This document shows, in pieces, positions 31,219 through 40,444 of a stretch of DNA of 64,000 nucleotides. A program made the position numbers and the translations under genes. Under the pieces are notes generated by a model. That model was not told the origin of the DNA. It saw only the letters and a program-made list of their open reading frames with translations, and ran no database searches. Source of the DNA: Gp6-AA40 sp035293405 (GTDB taxonomy: Bacteria; Acidobacteriota; Vicinamibacteria; Vicinamibacterales; UBA2999). The number at the start of each line of letters is the position of its first letter. The first letter of the stretch is position 1. Location of the stretch: assembly GCA_035293405.1 (NCBI GenBank), contig DATDOE010000086.1, positions 1-64,000 of the forward strand, read 5' to 3'.

Positions 31219-32567
31219 CGCCGATTCGCCGGTCGAACGCCGTGCTCGAGCCGGAACAGCAATATGCAGTGGTCCTCGTCAACGAGGAGCAACTCAATCA
31301 ACTGATGCGCCGGCCTGGGATGCGCCAGGTCAACTCCGGCTACTCGGTGCCGGACGTGCACACCCGCTACCTGCGGCTCAAGCGGCAGACGGCGGCGGCC
31401 GCCGCGCTCATGCTGATCGTCGCCACCGCCGGATTCTTCTACTTCGTGGCGCCGCGGCCCGCGCTGGCGTCGATGTTTCCGTGGAACGAGACGGCGGAGG
31501 CGCCAACGCTCACGACCGGCGCCAGCTTCAGCGTGACCGTGGCCACGCTTGAAAGCGGCGACGGCGTCGGCACGGCCGCGGGCCGCGTACGAACGCTCGG
31601 CCTGCCGGCCTTCACGAGGCTGTCGCCGGATCGGCGTCAACTCCATCAGGCGATGGTCGGTCCCTATGCGTCGCTCGATGAGGCGGAGCGCGTGCAGCGA
31701 CGGCTGGGGCGCTCGGGCTTCGCGGGCGCGCGCATCTTCGTGGACGAGTCGCTGCGCAACGCGCCACGTAACGAGCTGCGGGCCGACGCCGCACAGGGCA
31801 ACCCGACGGTCATTCTGCTCGGTGCGCCCGACCGGGTGTCACTGGTGTTCGAGATGCCCCTCGAGCCCCGTCAAGTGCGTTCGAGACGCACCGACAACAT
31901 GCTCGACCTCGACGTCGGGCCGATGGCGAATCCGATCCGCCCGCAGCAGTGGAGCGCTCCTGAAGGTGTCCACCTCGTCGAGGGTGTCGCCATGGACGGC
32001 ATCGCGGCCGGCGACAGCGGACTGTTCATGCGGGCGCACGTGGCCGTTCCCGAGTTCGCCCGTGCCAACGTGCGTACGGAGGGCCGTCGCGTCTATGTCG
32101 ACCTGACGTGGCCTCAGGTCGACAGAGACGCCAACGCCCCTCGCTCGGCGTTCCACGCCCCCACACCGGCCCAGCCCGCGCCGAAGCCCGTAGCGGCGGC
32201 GAAGCCCGAAGCAGCGGCGCCAGGCGATGACGCTCGACTGGGTGTGAAGTATGGTGACGCGCTTCGTCCGGTGTTGGCTCGCGTGGCCGCGGTCAAGCCG
32301 TTCGTGATGTCAGCCACGCAGTCCGGATCGCCGGACGTGCTCGGCGCGCTCGATGAGACGCTCGCGACCCTCGAAGCGTCGCTCAAGGCGATGCATGCCC
32401 CGGCCACTGCGCTCGATCAGCATCAGTTGCTGATCTCCGCGATCGCCACCGCACGCCGCGCCGTGAATCCGGCGTTCAGCGGCGACCGCACCGCGCAGGC
32501 GCGTGAGGCGTTCGTGCTCTACGACGCCGCGATGAGCAGCGCCAGCCTCACGCCAGCGGCGCAATAA
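31212..32567 (+). CDS. Single-pass membrane protein with SPOR-like domain, Tad-associated
   Basis: 451 aa from GTG 31212, overlapping the DUF192 gene by 7 nt. A ~55-residue cytoplasmic head (VLVNEEQLNQLMRRPGM) is followed by one helix (AAAAALMLIVATAGFFYFVA), then a SPOR-like repeat domain (SFSVTVATLESGDGVGTAAGRV, HQAMVGPYASLDEAERVQRRL, residues ~100-180) that would bind denuded peptidoglycan. Next comes a beta-rich AMIN-like region (VSLVFEMPLEPRQVRS to YVDLTWPQ) and a Pro/Ala-rich linker. It could anchor the Tad machine in the cell wall. The 3' end overlaps the convergent transporter gene by 20 nt. Confidence 0.7.
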   Translation: MLTPIRRSNAVLEPEQQYAVVLVNEEQLNQLMRRPGMRQVNSGYSVPDVHTRYLRLKRQTAAAAALMLIVATAGFFYFVAPRPALASMFPWNETAEAPTLTTGASFSVTVATLESGDGVGTAAGRVRTLGLPAFTRLSPDRRQLHQAMVGPYASLDEAERVQRRLGRSGFAGARIFVDESLRNAPRNELRADAAQGNPTVILLGAPDRVSLVFEMPLEPRQVRSRRTDNMLDLDVGPMANPIRPQQWSAPEGVHLVEGVAMDGIAAGDSGLFMRAHVAVPEFARANVRTEGRRVYVDLTWPQVDRDANAPRSAFHAPTPAQPAPKPVAAAKPEAAAPGDDARLGVKYGDALRPVLARVAAVKPFVMSATQSGSPDVLGALDETLATLEASLKAMHAPATALDQHQLLISAIATARRAVNPAFSGDRTAQAREAFVLYDAAMSSASLTPAAQ

Positions 32568-33210
32568 GCCACACACCGCCGACCGCAATCGCGAGCACCG
32601 CGGCAACGGTCATCATGACCCGCTGCGTGCGCGGGTGATATTCCGCCCGTGCGCCCGCCGATCCGACGACGGCCGCGAACGCGGTCATGGCCACAACGGT
32701 ACCCATACCGAAGGCGCCGATGTAGAGAAGGGCCGCGCCTCGCGTGGGCAGGGCGAGCGCCGGCAGGACGCCGAAGAAATGAGAGCTGCCCGCGACGCCG
32801 TGGAGGACGCCCAGGCAGAACGACGCATGCGCGTGACCGAGCCGCCGAATCCACAGCGGCCCAGCCTGTACGTGCAGGTGATCGTGCGACAGCGGCCCGT
32901 GCGTGTGTCGCGCCGGCTGAATGCGTGCGCTTCGCCGGAACGCCCAGAGACCGATGCCGATCAACGCCCCGCCGACCAACCGCTCACTCCACGCCGAAAT
33001 GATCTCGATCGACGGCAGCACGTCGCGCAGCAGCACGGCCAGGACAGCGACCACGACCACACCCGACGCGTGCCCGATGCCCCACGTCCATCCCGCAATC
33101 CAGCCTCGCCCGCGCTCTTCCACGGCGAGCGGCGCCACCGCTGCCAGATGGTCGGGACCCGACAGCACGTGGAAGAGGCCGGCGAGGGCGCCGGTGATGA
33201 ACGTCAGCAT
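32548..33210 (-). CDS. UreH/NiCoT-like transition-metal transporter
   Basis: 220 aa from ATG 33210. Six predicted helices with FHVLSGPDHLAAVAPL in the first one, the HxnDH metal-selectivity signature of the UreH/NiCoT/RcnA superfamily (here five residues between His and Asp, versus four in classical HoxN), and a second motif GVLHGVAGSSHFFGVLPAL. A His-rich cytoplasmic loop (HTHGPLSHDHLH) would bind nickel or cobalt. Likely moves Ni2+/Co2+ across the inner membrane; direction unknown. Starts inside the 3' end of the upstream SDR gene region (ends 33221), so the two are probably cotranscribed. Confidence 0.75.
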   Translation of the reverse strand: MLTFITGALAGLFHVLSGPDHLAAVAPLAVEERGRGWIAGWTWGIGHASGVVVVAVLAVLLRDVLPSIEIISAWSERLVGGALIGIGLWAFRRSARIQPARHTHGPLSHDHLHVQAGPLWIRRLGHAHASFCLGVLHGVAGSSHFFGVLPALALPTRGAALLYIGAFGMGTVVAMTAFAAVVGSAGARAEYHPRTQRVMMTVAAVLAIAVGGVWLIAPLA

Positions 33211-33220
33211 GTCAGCCCGA

Positions 33221-33988
33221 TCACTTCGGCGCCATCCGGATCGCGCCATCGATGCGGATCACCTCGCCGTTCAGCATCTCATTCTCGAAGATGTGGCGGA
33301 CGAGCGCCGCGTACTCCTCGGGGCGTCCCAGCCGCGATGGAAAGGGGACCTGCTGTGCCAGAGAGACGCGCGCGGCTTCTGGAAGTCCGGCCAGGAGAGG
33401 CGTATCAAAGGTGCCCGGCGCAATCGTCATCACGCGCACGCCGATGCGCGCGAACTCCCGTGCCATCGGCAGGGTCATCGCGACGATGCCTCCCTTGGAG
33501 GCCGAGTACGCAGCCTGACCGATCTGGCCATCGAAGGCGGCCACCGACGCGGTGTTCACGATCACCCCACGCTCGCCGCTGTCGGTCGGCGGGTTGCCGT
33601 CCATCGCGGCCGCGGCAAGGCGAATCACGTTGAAGGTGCCGACCAGGTTGATTTGAATCACGCGAGTGAAGTGGGCGAGCGGCTGCACACCCTCCCGACC
33701 GAGCACGCGCTCCGCGACGCCGATCCCCGCTGCATTGACGAGGCCATCGAGCCGGCCGAACTCACGCACGGCGGTCGTGACGGCGTTCTGCACCTCGGCG
33801 TCGCTCGTGACGTCGGTCTTGACGAAGCGGACCTTGGTACCGTGCTGATCGGCCTTGACCCGTCCCGTCTGTTCGTTGACGTCGACGATGACGGCCTGGC
33901 CACCGGCCGCCACGACCATGTCCACGACCGCGCCGCCGAGTCCCGACGCCCCACCCGTCACGAGGACCGTTCGTCCGTCCAGACGCAC
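33221..33988 (-). CDS. SDR dehydrogenase, 3-hydroxyacyl-CoA dehydrogenase type 2-like
   Basis: 255 aa. Rossmann motif TGGASGLGGAV (NAD site), acidic residue in IVDVNEQ indicating NAD preference, NNAG-equivalent VNAAGIG, catalytic Ser in VNTASVAAF and YSASKGG (Tyr-x3-Lys). The C-terminal FPSRLGRPEEYAALV and NGEVIRIDGAIRM resemble HSD17B10-type 3-hydroxyacyl-CoA dehydrogenases used in fatty-acid or branched-chain amino-acid oxidation. Confidence 0.9.
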   Translation of the reverse strand: MRLDGRTVLVTGGASGLGGAVVDMVVAAGGQAVIVDVNEQTGRVKADQHGTKVRFVKTDVTSDAEVQNAVTTAVREFGRLDGLVNAAGIGVAERVLGREGVQPLAHFTRVIQINLVGTFNVIRLAAAAMDGNPPTDSGERGVIVNTASVAAFDGQIGQAAYSASKGGIVAMTLPMAREFARIGVRVMTIAPGTFDTPLLAGLPEAARVSLAQQVPFPSRLGRPEEYAALVRHIFENEMLNGEVIRIDGAIRMAPK

Positions 33989-34145
33989 CGTGCGATTGTA
34001 TCAGCCGGCACACACGACGGCGATTGTGCGCGAATCCGTGATGCGCATGTGTGACGAGGCGGGGCCGTGTGGGTCGGCGCTCAGCGCCAGCTGACGACGA
34101 ACAGCGGTGCCTGCGACGTAGGGAACGTCACGGGCGGTGTGGCGA

Positions 34146-34463
34146 CTAGTCGACCGTGACGACGAGGCGCATGCCGGGGTGAAGGCCGCACCGGACCTCG
34201 ACCCTGCCACGGGTCGAGAATACGTGCTTCAGGCTCTGGCCGGGACCGGTGTTCTCGAGCTCGAATTCGCGCCCTTTGGTCGAGGAATAGATGTGATGCG
34301 TCACCGAGTCGTCGTTCTTGAACACCACCGCGTCTCCGGCCTTCACGTGGATGGCACCGGGACTGAAGAGGCGGCCCTTCTGGCCGACGGCGTGCTGGGC
34401 GGCGTAGGCGACGCTCGCACTGGCGACGAGGACACAGACGATCGTGGCATGGCGACGGAGCAT
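34146..34463 (-). CDS. Periplasmic cupredoxin (plastocyanin-like)
   Basis: 105 aa. Signal peptide cleaved near AYAA (residue 22). Type 1 copper ligands are in place: His in VTHHIYS (56/57), then C92, H95 and M98 in RCGLHPGM. AAGGAGG-type Shine-Dalgarno lies 6 nt before the ATG. Located 20 bp after the di-haem peroxidase stop in the same direction, it is a probable electron donor for that enzyme. Confidence 0.88.
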   Translation of the reverse strand: MLRRHATIVCVLVASASVAYAAQHAVGQKGRLFSPGAIHVKAGDAVVFKNDDSVTHHIYSSTKGREFELENTGPGQSLKHVFSTRGRVEVRCGLHPGMRLVVTVD

Positions 34464-34483
34464 GTCAGCCTCCTTGGCAACGC

Positions 34484-35569
34484 TTATCTGGGGAGCACGG
34501 GCACCCGGGCTTCCGCGTCCGGGCTGGTGAGCGTGAGCAGAAAGGCCACCAGCGCGCTCTTTTCCGCGCTCGTGAGATCGAGCGGCTTGATCTCCGCCGA
34601 CAGACTCGGCCGGCGGGTGGCGCCGCCGCGGTCGTAGAGATCGACGACGGCCTCGAGCGTTGCCGCCGAGCCATCGTGCAGGTAGGGTGCCCGTCGCGCA
34701 ACGTTGCGGAGCGTCGGCGTCTTGAACGCGTATCGCGTCAGCACCATGCCCGGCGTCAGCTTGCCGCGGCCAACATCCATGCCGGCGACGCCGATGTCGT
34801 AGAAGCCGTCGTCAGTGAGTCTCCAGCCCGTGTGGCACACGCTGCAGCGCGCCTTCTCGTTGAAGAGGACGAAGCCGCGCTGCGCGGCCGACGAGATCGC
34901 GGTGGCGTCGCCGTCGATCCAGCGATCGAATGGGGCCTGTGTCGACACCACGCCGCGCTCGAATGTGGCGATGGCCTTGGCGACCGTCTCCGGTGAGATC
35001 GGCTCGCGCGGGTAGGCACGCTCGAAGAGGTCGCGATACCCGCAGATGCTCTTGAGCCGCTGCACCATGTCGGTGAGCCGCAGGTTCATCTCGCCGGCCG
35101 CGGCGATCGGACCCAGTGCCTGTTCCTCGAGCGACTCTGCGCGTCCATCCCAAAACAGGGCGGGAGCCCACGCCAGATTGAGAATCGTCGGCGTCCGCCG
35201 TCCGAGCTGGTGCATGCCGTGGCCGATCGCGCGCGGCAGCCCGTCGCCCCACGAGAGCCCCGGGTTGTGACAGGTCGCGCACGAGATCCATTCCGATCCT
35301 GAGAGCCGTGGATCGAAGAACAGCGTGCGGCCGAGCTGCTCTCGAGCCGGCGTGTGGGCGTTGTGGCTCGGGTACGGGATCTGACCCAGGCGGCGATAGT
35401 CGCCTTTGTAGCGCGCCACCGCGGACGCGGTTGACGAGTCGAGCGTTGTCGCGACCGTCACGGTCACGCCCACGACCAGCGCCGCGGTCAGGGACCAAAA
35501 GGACAGCGCGCCGCGCGCGCCGAATCGTCGCCGGGCGCGACGGGTGGTCACAGATGTCATCTCGTCCAC
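34484..35569 (-). CDS. Di-haem cytochrome c peroxidase (CcpA/MauG family)
   Basis: 361 aa from GTG 35569 (AGGAAG 7 nt upstream); ATG at 35560 is an alternative. There is an N-terminal uncleaved helix or signal (SLTAALVVGVTVTVAT). Two haem c sites: CATCH at 97-101 and CSVCH about residue 245. Motifs GRTLFFDPRLSGSEWISC, LWDGRAESLEEQALGPI-like (FWDGRAESLEEQALGPI) and KTPTLRNVARRAPYLHDGS are diagnostic. It reduces H2O2 in the periplasm using electrons from a small redox protein, here probably the cupredoxin, or acts as a MauG-like oxidase. Confidence 0.92.
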   Translation of the reverse strand: MDEMTSVTTRRARRRFGARGALSFWSLTAALVVGVTVTVATTLDSSTASAVARYKGDYRRLGQIPYPSHNAHTPAREQLGRTLFFDPRLSGSEWISCATCHNPGLSWGDGLPRAIGHGMHQLGRRTPTILNLAWAPALFWDGRAESLEEQALGPIAAAGEMNLRLTDMVQRLKSICGYRDLFERAYPREPISPETVAKAIATFERGVVSTQAPFDRWIDGDATAISSAAQRGFVLFNEKARCSVCHTGWRLTDDGFYDIGVAGMDVGRGKLTPGMVLTRYAFKTPTLRNVARRAPYLHDGSAATLEAVVDLYDRGGATRRPSLSAEIKPLDLTSAEKSALVAFLLTLTSPDAEARVPVLPR

Positions 35570-35587
35570 GGTGTGTCTTCCTTCATG

Positions 35588-37694
35588 TCAGGCGGCCACC
35601 TTGAAGCGCGAGACGCCGCTGTGCATCCCGGTCACCGCCTGGTTCAAGCCCGCGATGCTGTCGTTCGACTCGCGGAGCGATGCGGCCGTCTGCTGCACGG
35701 CGTCGCCCAGCTGGGTCAGCGATTCCGTGATCTGGTCGGCCCCGGTTGCCTGCACCTGCATCCCTCGTGGACGACCTGGAACTTGGGCGCGAGCGCCTGC
35801 ACCTGGTGGATGATTCGCGAGAGTTGATCGCCGACCAGCATGACGTCGTCCATGCCGCTCATGACCTCCTTCGAGAACCGGTCCATGCCCATCACCCCGG
35901 CCATGACGGCGGCCTGAATCTCCTTGACCATCTGCTCGATGTCGAAGGTGGCCACCGCTGTCTGATCGGCCAGTCTCCTGATCTCGGTGGCGACGACCGC
36001 AAAGCCGCGCCCGTACTCGCCGGCCTTCTCGGCCTCGATGGCCGCGTTGAGCGACAGCAGGTTGGTCTGGTCCGCGACTTTCGTGATGGTCGTGACCACG
36101 TGAGTGATCCCGCCCGCCTTCTCGCTGAGCACGGTCAGCTCGGAGTTGATGGCCGCTGCGGCCTCGATGATCTGGCGCATTCGGCTTTCCATTCGCACCA
36201 CGCCGCTCTGGCCGCTGACGGCCAGCGCCGCCGAGTCGTCGGCCAGCGAGGACACGTCCTGCATGGTCTTCAGCAACTCGCCGGAGGTGGAGGTAATCTG
36301 TCGCGACGTCGCCCGAATCTCTGTCGTCGTGGCGGCGATTTCGGTGGTCGTGGCTTGCTGTTGCTTGGCGGTGGCGGTGATCTGGGTGACGGACTGGTTG
36401 ACCTGGATGCCGGACTGCTGCACCTGACCGACCAGCGCAGACAGGCGCTCGACCATGTGGGCCAGTGCCTTGCCCATGACGTCACGGTCGGACCGGGGCG
36501 TCACGGTGACCGAGAGGTCGCCTGCGGCAATCCGCTCCGCCATGTGGACCGTCTCGGTCAACGCCTTGACCATCCGATCGAACGCATGGGCGAGCACGCC
36601 GAGCTCATCCTTGCGCGATCCCGACGTGACCGAGGTGCTCAGGTCACCAAGGGCAATGTTGTTGGCGACATTCACCACCTGCCGCAAGGTGACCGTGACG
36701 TCGCGCATGATGACAATGCCCATGACGCACACCACCAGCAGACCGAATACGGCCCACGCCAGCGTCTCTCTGACGTCACCGCGAAGGGTCGCGATTCGCT
36801 CGTCGAGTGCGGCGTTCAATGCCGCGGTGATGTGCATCTCGAGCGCATGGATCGCCTCGACGCCGCGGCTCACTGAGGCGAAGTACTCCGCCGGCGTCGC
36901 GGCGTCGCCGTCGCCACGCGCCAGCATGACCACCCTGGACATCGCCTCGAGCACGGCGGCGCTCGTCGCCTCGGCGTGCGTGCCGATCTGGGACCGCAGG
37001 GTCTCGTTCGATTCGAGCGCCTTGGCCAGGGATTCGTCGATCCTCGCCGCGAAGAACTCCACCAGCGAGACGTCACGACTCAGTTCCTCGGCTTGTTCGG
37101 CGGTGCGTTTCCCGGCCACCGCGCCGATCCCGCGCGCGCGGGACAGCGCCTCGCTCAGTGCAGGTCCGTGGTTGACGAGTACGTCGATCAGGCGCTTTCT
37201 GCCGAGGTCGGGATCGAGCGTGAGATTCGACGCATGACCCACTTCCGCCACGATCTCGAGGACCGCGTCGATGACTCTCGAGTGGCTGGCGAAGCTCTGT
37301 TCTGGCGAGAGGCCGGGGTCTTGTTCAGGATGTCGTTGCAGGCCGTGCGGACAGTGGCCCACCGCTCACTGGTGTGCAGCAGGCCGTTCAGTCGTTCATC
37401 GACCGCATCGAGCGCGGTGATGTCGTTGTCGATCTCGGTCCGTTTGGCTGTCAAAGCGTCTTTGAACGACGCGTCGCCCGTCAGCCATGCATGCGCGATG
37501 TCGCGGTGAAGCTGCAGGTCCTTCACGAGCGCCACCGCAGGAGCGTAGTAGGCGAGGCCCTGAACCTCCATCCGCGCGGATTCGACGCCGAGGGCGTTGA
37601 TCGACGAGGTCATCTTGTAGGTGACCACGGCGAACGGGGCCATGAAGATGGCGCCCATCAACGCCAGCTTCTGCCACACTTTCAGATGTTTCAT
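35588..37694 (-). pseudogene. Methyl-accepting chemotaxis protein interrupted by two frameshifts
   Basis: Starts at ATG 37694 (MKHLKVWQKLALMGAIF). A transmembrane helix and a ~300-residue helical sensor domain follow; a one-base deletion near 37311 shifts the frame at KTPG|LSPEQSF. The second helix (LLVVCVMGIVIM), HAMP domain (VANNIALGDLSTSV) and signalling domain with the hairpin tip VADQTNLLSLNAAIEAEKAG are intact. A second one-base deletion near 35763 (VVHEG|MQVQATGADQ) shifts the end, which in the right frame runs to GVSRFKVAA and TGA at 35588. With both shifts corrected it is a normal ~700-aa chemoreceptor. Because each lesion is a single base and motifs are otherwise perfect, recent mutation or sequencing error are both possible. 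Confidence 0.85.
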
Positions 37695-37916
37695 CACTGT
37701 GCTCTGCGCGGTCGGGCGACGCGCGTGCCCACACGTTCGCGCTCGCGACACTCTGTCTATCGGCGGTCAATGGCCGTGAGATGACCTCTGATACAGAGCC
37801 GACACATGCCGAGTGATCTGTGCCTGCCCCGCACACACGGACAGACGGGACGTCCCGTCCGAAGGTCGCGTGGGCGTGTCGGATGGAGGAGAGCCGAAGC
37901 GGCGAGGAATAAGAAA

Positions 37917-37940
37917 GGGCCGGTCCGAACCGGCCCTACG
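37917..37940 (+). repeat. REP-like palindrome ending in CTACG
   Basis: GGGCCGGT CCGA ACCGGCCC is a perfect 8-bp stem with a tetraloop, followed by TACG (the C of CTACG is the last stem base). Same family as 7241-7266 and 11130-11153. Confidence 0.6.
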
Positions 37941-37954
37941 TGAGGTCCGAAAAG

Positions 37955-37996
37955 CCTAACGCCGAAAGCCCAGAGCCTGAAGCCCGAAGCCGACAG
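37955..37996 (+). repeat. Tandem 7-bp repeat at the 3' end of the radical SAM gene
   Basis: Six heptamers: CCTAACG, CCGAAAG, CCCAGAG, CCTGAAG, CCCGAAG, CCGACAG. The consensus CCNRAAG is close to the CCNARAG of the 13217-13272 tract. It stops 2 bp before the gene's stop codon (complement of 37999-38001). Confidence 0.7.
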
Positions 37997-37998
37997 CG

Positions 37999-40092
37999 CT
38001 AGACGACGTCCTTGTGCGTGACCGGCTGGACGTCCTGCTTCTTCTTGCCACCGAGGCCCTGAATCTGAAGCGTCGGCTGCTCCTTGAGCACTTCCTGCCG
38101 ATACAGCCGCTCCATCTCCATGTGCTGGCGGATCTCGTCGGGCGTCATCTGCGACTTCTTCCGCGCGTTCAGCTTCTCCTCGCGCGCGTTCTTCGCGATG
38201 TGCAGATCGTCCAGGTCGGTCTGCGCGCCGGCCGCCACCGCCTCGGCGTTCAGCACCAGCGTCGTGGGGTTGCTCGTGAGCGGCACGTTCTTGTTGCCGG
38301 CGAAGATTTCATGACGTCCGTGCTCTTCGTACCACTTGGTCAGCGTGGCCGTCATGTGCATCTTCTCGATGATGTTCCGCCAGCCGATGCCGGTGTTGTA
38401 GGCGCAGAAGGAAATCTCGCCCTGCTGCGTCGCATACGGGATGATGCACATCTCGGTGCGGCGGAAATCGTAGTTGAAGAGATCCTGGAACCACATCCCG
38501 GCGATGAACAGGAAGTTCCAGCGGTCGGCGCGCCGCTTCTCGATGTCGCTCATCGTCCGGTCGCCGCTGACCTTGCCGTAGCTCTTGCCCGTGGCGCCGA
38601 AGGTCTTATCGAACTTCTTCATCAGGTCCATGATGCGGAAGTGCGTCGGGGCCTTGAACGGGTCGTAGTTGCGCATCAGCGCCAGCGCCATGCCCACCAC
38701 GGAGAGGAACCTTCCGCGTGCGGCGTCGTTGACCTTGGCCACGTCCTTGGCGAGCTGCTCGGCGTGGAGAAACGCGGTGACCGGGACGGCCTCCTTGGTT
38801 TCCTTGTCGATCATCAGCGCCATGCCGATGCCGCAGTTCGGGTGGCATCCGCAGGTGAGCTGACCCCACTCCCGATCCGGCCCGTGCACGACGTCGGCCC
38901 AGTCGGTGAACGTGGACATGAACGAGATCGGGAACCAGTCGCGGATCGGTTCACCGATGCCGGTCTGATTCTTCACGTCGTGCGCCAGGTGCGACAGCGT
39001 GTAGCGCTGGGCGGCGCGCCGTTCCGGCGTCACTTCCTCGTCGCGGCCGGTGAACGAGACCGGCTGGAACGAGAGGAAGTTGATCCGCTTCGGGTTGTCG
39101 AGCGCGAACTCGACGATGCGACCGACCTGCTCGTTGTTGACGCCGTTGACGATGGTGACGACCGGGACGATATCCACGCCCGCGCTGTGGAGGTTCTCGA
39201 TCGCGCGGAGCTTCACGTCGAAGAGGTTGCCGACGCGGCGGTGCGAGTTGGCGGCGTTGCCGATGCCGTCGAACTGCAGGTAGGCGTAGCGCAAGCCGGC
39301 TTCGGCCGCCGCTTTCGCGAACTCAGGGCTCTTGGCGAACTCGATGCCGTTGGTGGCCGCCTGCACGCTGTTGTATCCGACCTTGCGCGCGTAGCGCACC
39401 GCGTCCAGGAAATACGGCGACATCGTCGGCTCGCCGCCCGAGAACTGGACCGACATCTGGCGGCGCGGCTTGATGGTGATGGCGTTGTCGAGGACCTGTT
39501 TGATGTCCTCCCACGACAGCTCGTGGACGAAGCCAACCTGGTTGGCGTCCATGAAGCACGGGTCGCACATCATGTTGCAGCGATTCGTCAGGTCGACGGT
39601 CAACACCGACCCGCGGCCGTGCTGCACGGTGGAGCTGCCGTGGTTGTGCAGCTTCTCGTCGTTGTGCGCCCGGATATCGCGGCCAGGGAACACCTGCTCG
39701 AGGTGCTTGAAGAACTCGGTGTCCATCGCCATCACGTCCTCGAAGTGGCCGTGGATGGGGCAGTCCTTCACCATCAGGATCTGGCCGTCGCGTTCGAGAA
39801 TCGTCGCCTTGATCTCACCGACCTTCTCGTTCAGCAGGATGCTGACGTCCTTCTTGCCGTCGAGAATCTCCTGCCGGGCCTCGCGCGTGCACGTCGGGCA
39901 GAGCGAGTCGGTCTCGCGCGGCCAGCCGAGCTGCGGCTTGGTTTTCTCGTACGACTTGAGGAGTGGCTTGTCGGACCAGCGCGGCGTGAACGAGGGGTTC
40001 TGCTTGATCGTGTTGGCAGCGGAGAACAGCTGCCAGATGCCGTTGGCGGTTACCGCCAGACCCTTCTCCACGTACTTCATCGGCGCATGCAT
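37999..40092 (-). CDS. Long radical SAM protein, Tes/Mss (MJ0619)-like
   Basis: 697 aa. An N-terminal cysteine-containing domain has DSLCPTC (C65, C68) and KDCPIHGHFEDV (C111), the arrangement that precedes the radical SAM core in MJ0619-like proteins. The [4Fe-4S]/SAM site is NRCNMMCDPC (C172, C176, C179), followed by FSGGEPTMSPYF. A second cysteine cluster (LTCGCHPNCGIG) is downstream and may hold an extra cluster. The C-terminal third is charged and helical (MTPDEIRQHMEMERLYRQE). This domain order is that of the enzymes that join lipid tails to make membrane-spanning lipids (archaeal tetraether synthase, bacterial Mss). That role is a hypothesis here; other MJ0619-like proteins are uncharacterised. 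Confidence 0.75.
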   Translation of the reverse strand: MHAPMKYVEKGLAVTANGIWQLFSAANTIKQNPSFTPRWSDKPLLKSYEKTKPQLGWPRETDSLCPTCTREARQEILDGKKDVSILLNEKVGEIKATILERDGQILMVKDCPIHGHFEDVMAMDTEFFKHLEQVFPGRDIRAHNDEKLHNHGSSTVQHGRGSVLTVDLTNRCNMMCDPCFMDANQVGFVHELSWEDIKQVLDNAITIKPRRQMSVQFSGGEPTMSPYFLDAVRYARKVGYNSVQAATNGIEFAKSPEFAKAAAEAGLRYAYLQFDGIGNAANSHRRVGNLFDVKLRAIENLHSAGVDIVPVVTIVNGVNNEQVGRIVEFALDNPKRINFLSFQPVSFTGRDEEVTPERRAAQRYTLSHLAHDVKNQTGIGEPIRDWFPISFMSTFTDWADVVHGPDREWGQLTCGCHPNCGIGMALMIDKETKEAVPVTAFLHAEQLAKDVAKVNDAARGRFLSVVGMALALMRNYDPFKAPTHFRIMDLMKKFDKTFGATGKSYGKVSGDRTMSDIEKRRADRWNFLFIAGMWFQDLFNYDFRRTEMCIIPYATQQGEISFCAYNTGIGWRNIIEKMHMTATLTKWYEEHGRHEIFAGNKNVPLTSNPTTLVLNAEAVAAGAQTDLDDLHIAKNAREEKLNARKKSQMTPDEIRQHMEMERLYRQEVLKEQPTLQIQGLGGKKKQDVQPVTHKDVV

Positions 40093-40444
40093 GCGTTGGT
40101 CTCCTCACACACGGAAGGCCCCACCCCTCGACGTGCTCGGGGTGCCCTGAGGGCAATCGAAGGGCAGGAAATCAGGGATCAGCGAGTGGTCCCGACCTGC
40201 TTCGTGAGGCCTCGTTTCCAGAGGAATGTTACCGATACACCGCACAATTGCCGTGAAATTCCAGCGGACGGGCCATTTTGGGCGGTGGGCTGGCAGGAGG
40301 GACCGGGGGAGGGGACGGCGCCTGAGATAAGTGTGACGTCAGCTGGTCCGCGGGCTCAGGCGGGGTCGGATAAGCAGAAGAGATTGAATCCTTCAGATCA
40401 TTGTATTTCCTCATACTGCCGCTGGCCTGCACAATGTTGCGACC
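40093..40444. other. 352-bp divergent intergenic region between radical SAM gene and gltB
   Basis: No gene seen. It is GC-rich with G-runs (GGGACCGGGGGAGGGGACGG near 40299). Near gltB a TTGAAT (about 40384) and a downstream AT-rich stretch could be a sigma-70-type promoter; this is weak. No riboswitch recognised. Confidence 0.4.

Larger units (their letters stand above)
37695..37998. other. 304-bp intergenic region with two repeat types
   Basis: No gene seen. It contains the upstream region of the chemoreceptor, one REP-like palindrome (37917-37940) and a heptamer tract (37955-37996) reaching the 3' end of the radical SAM gene. No promoter was confidently identified. Confidence 0.6.
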
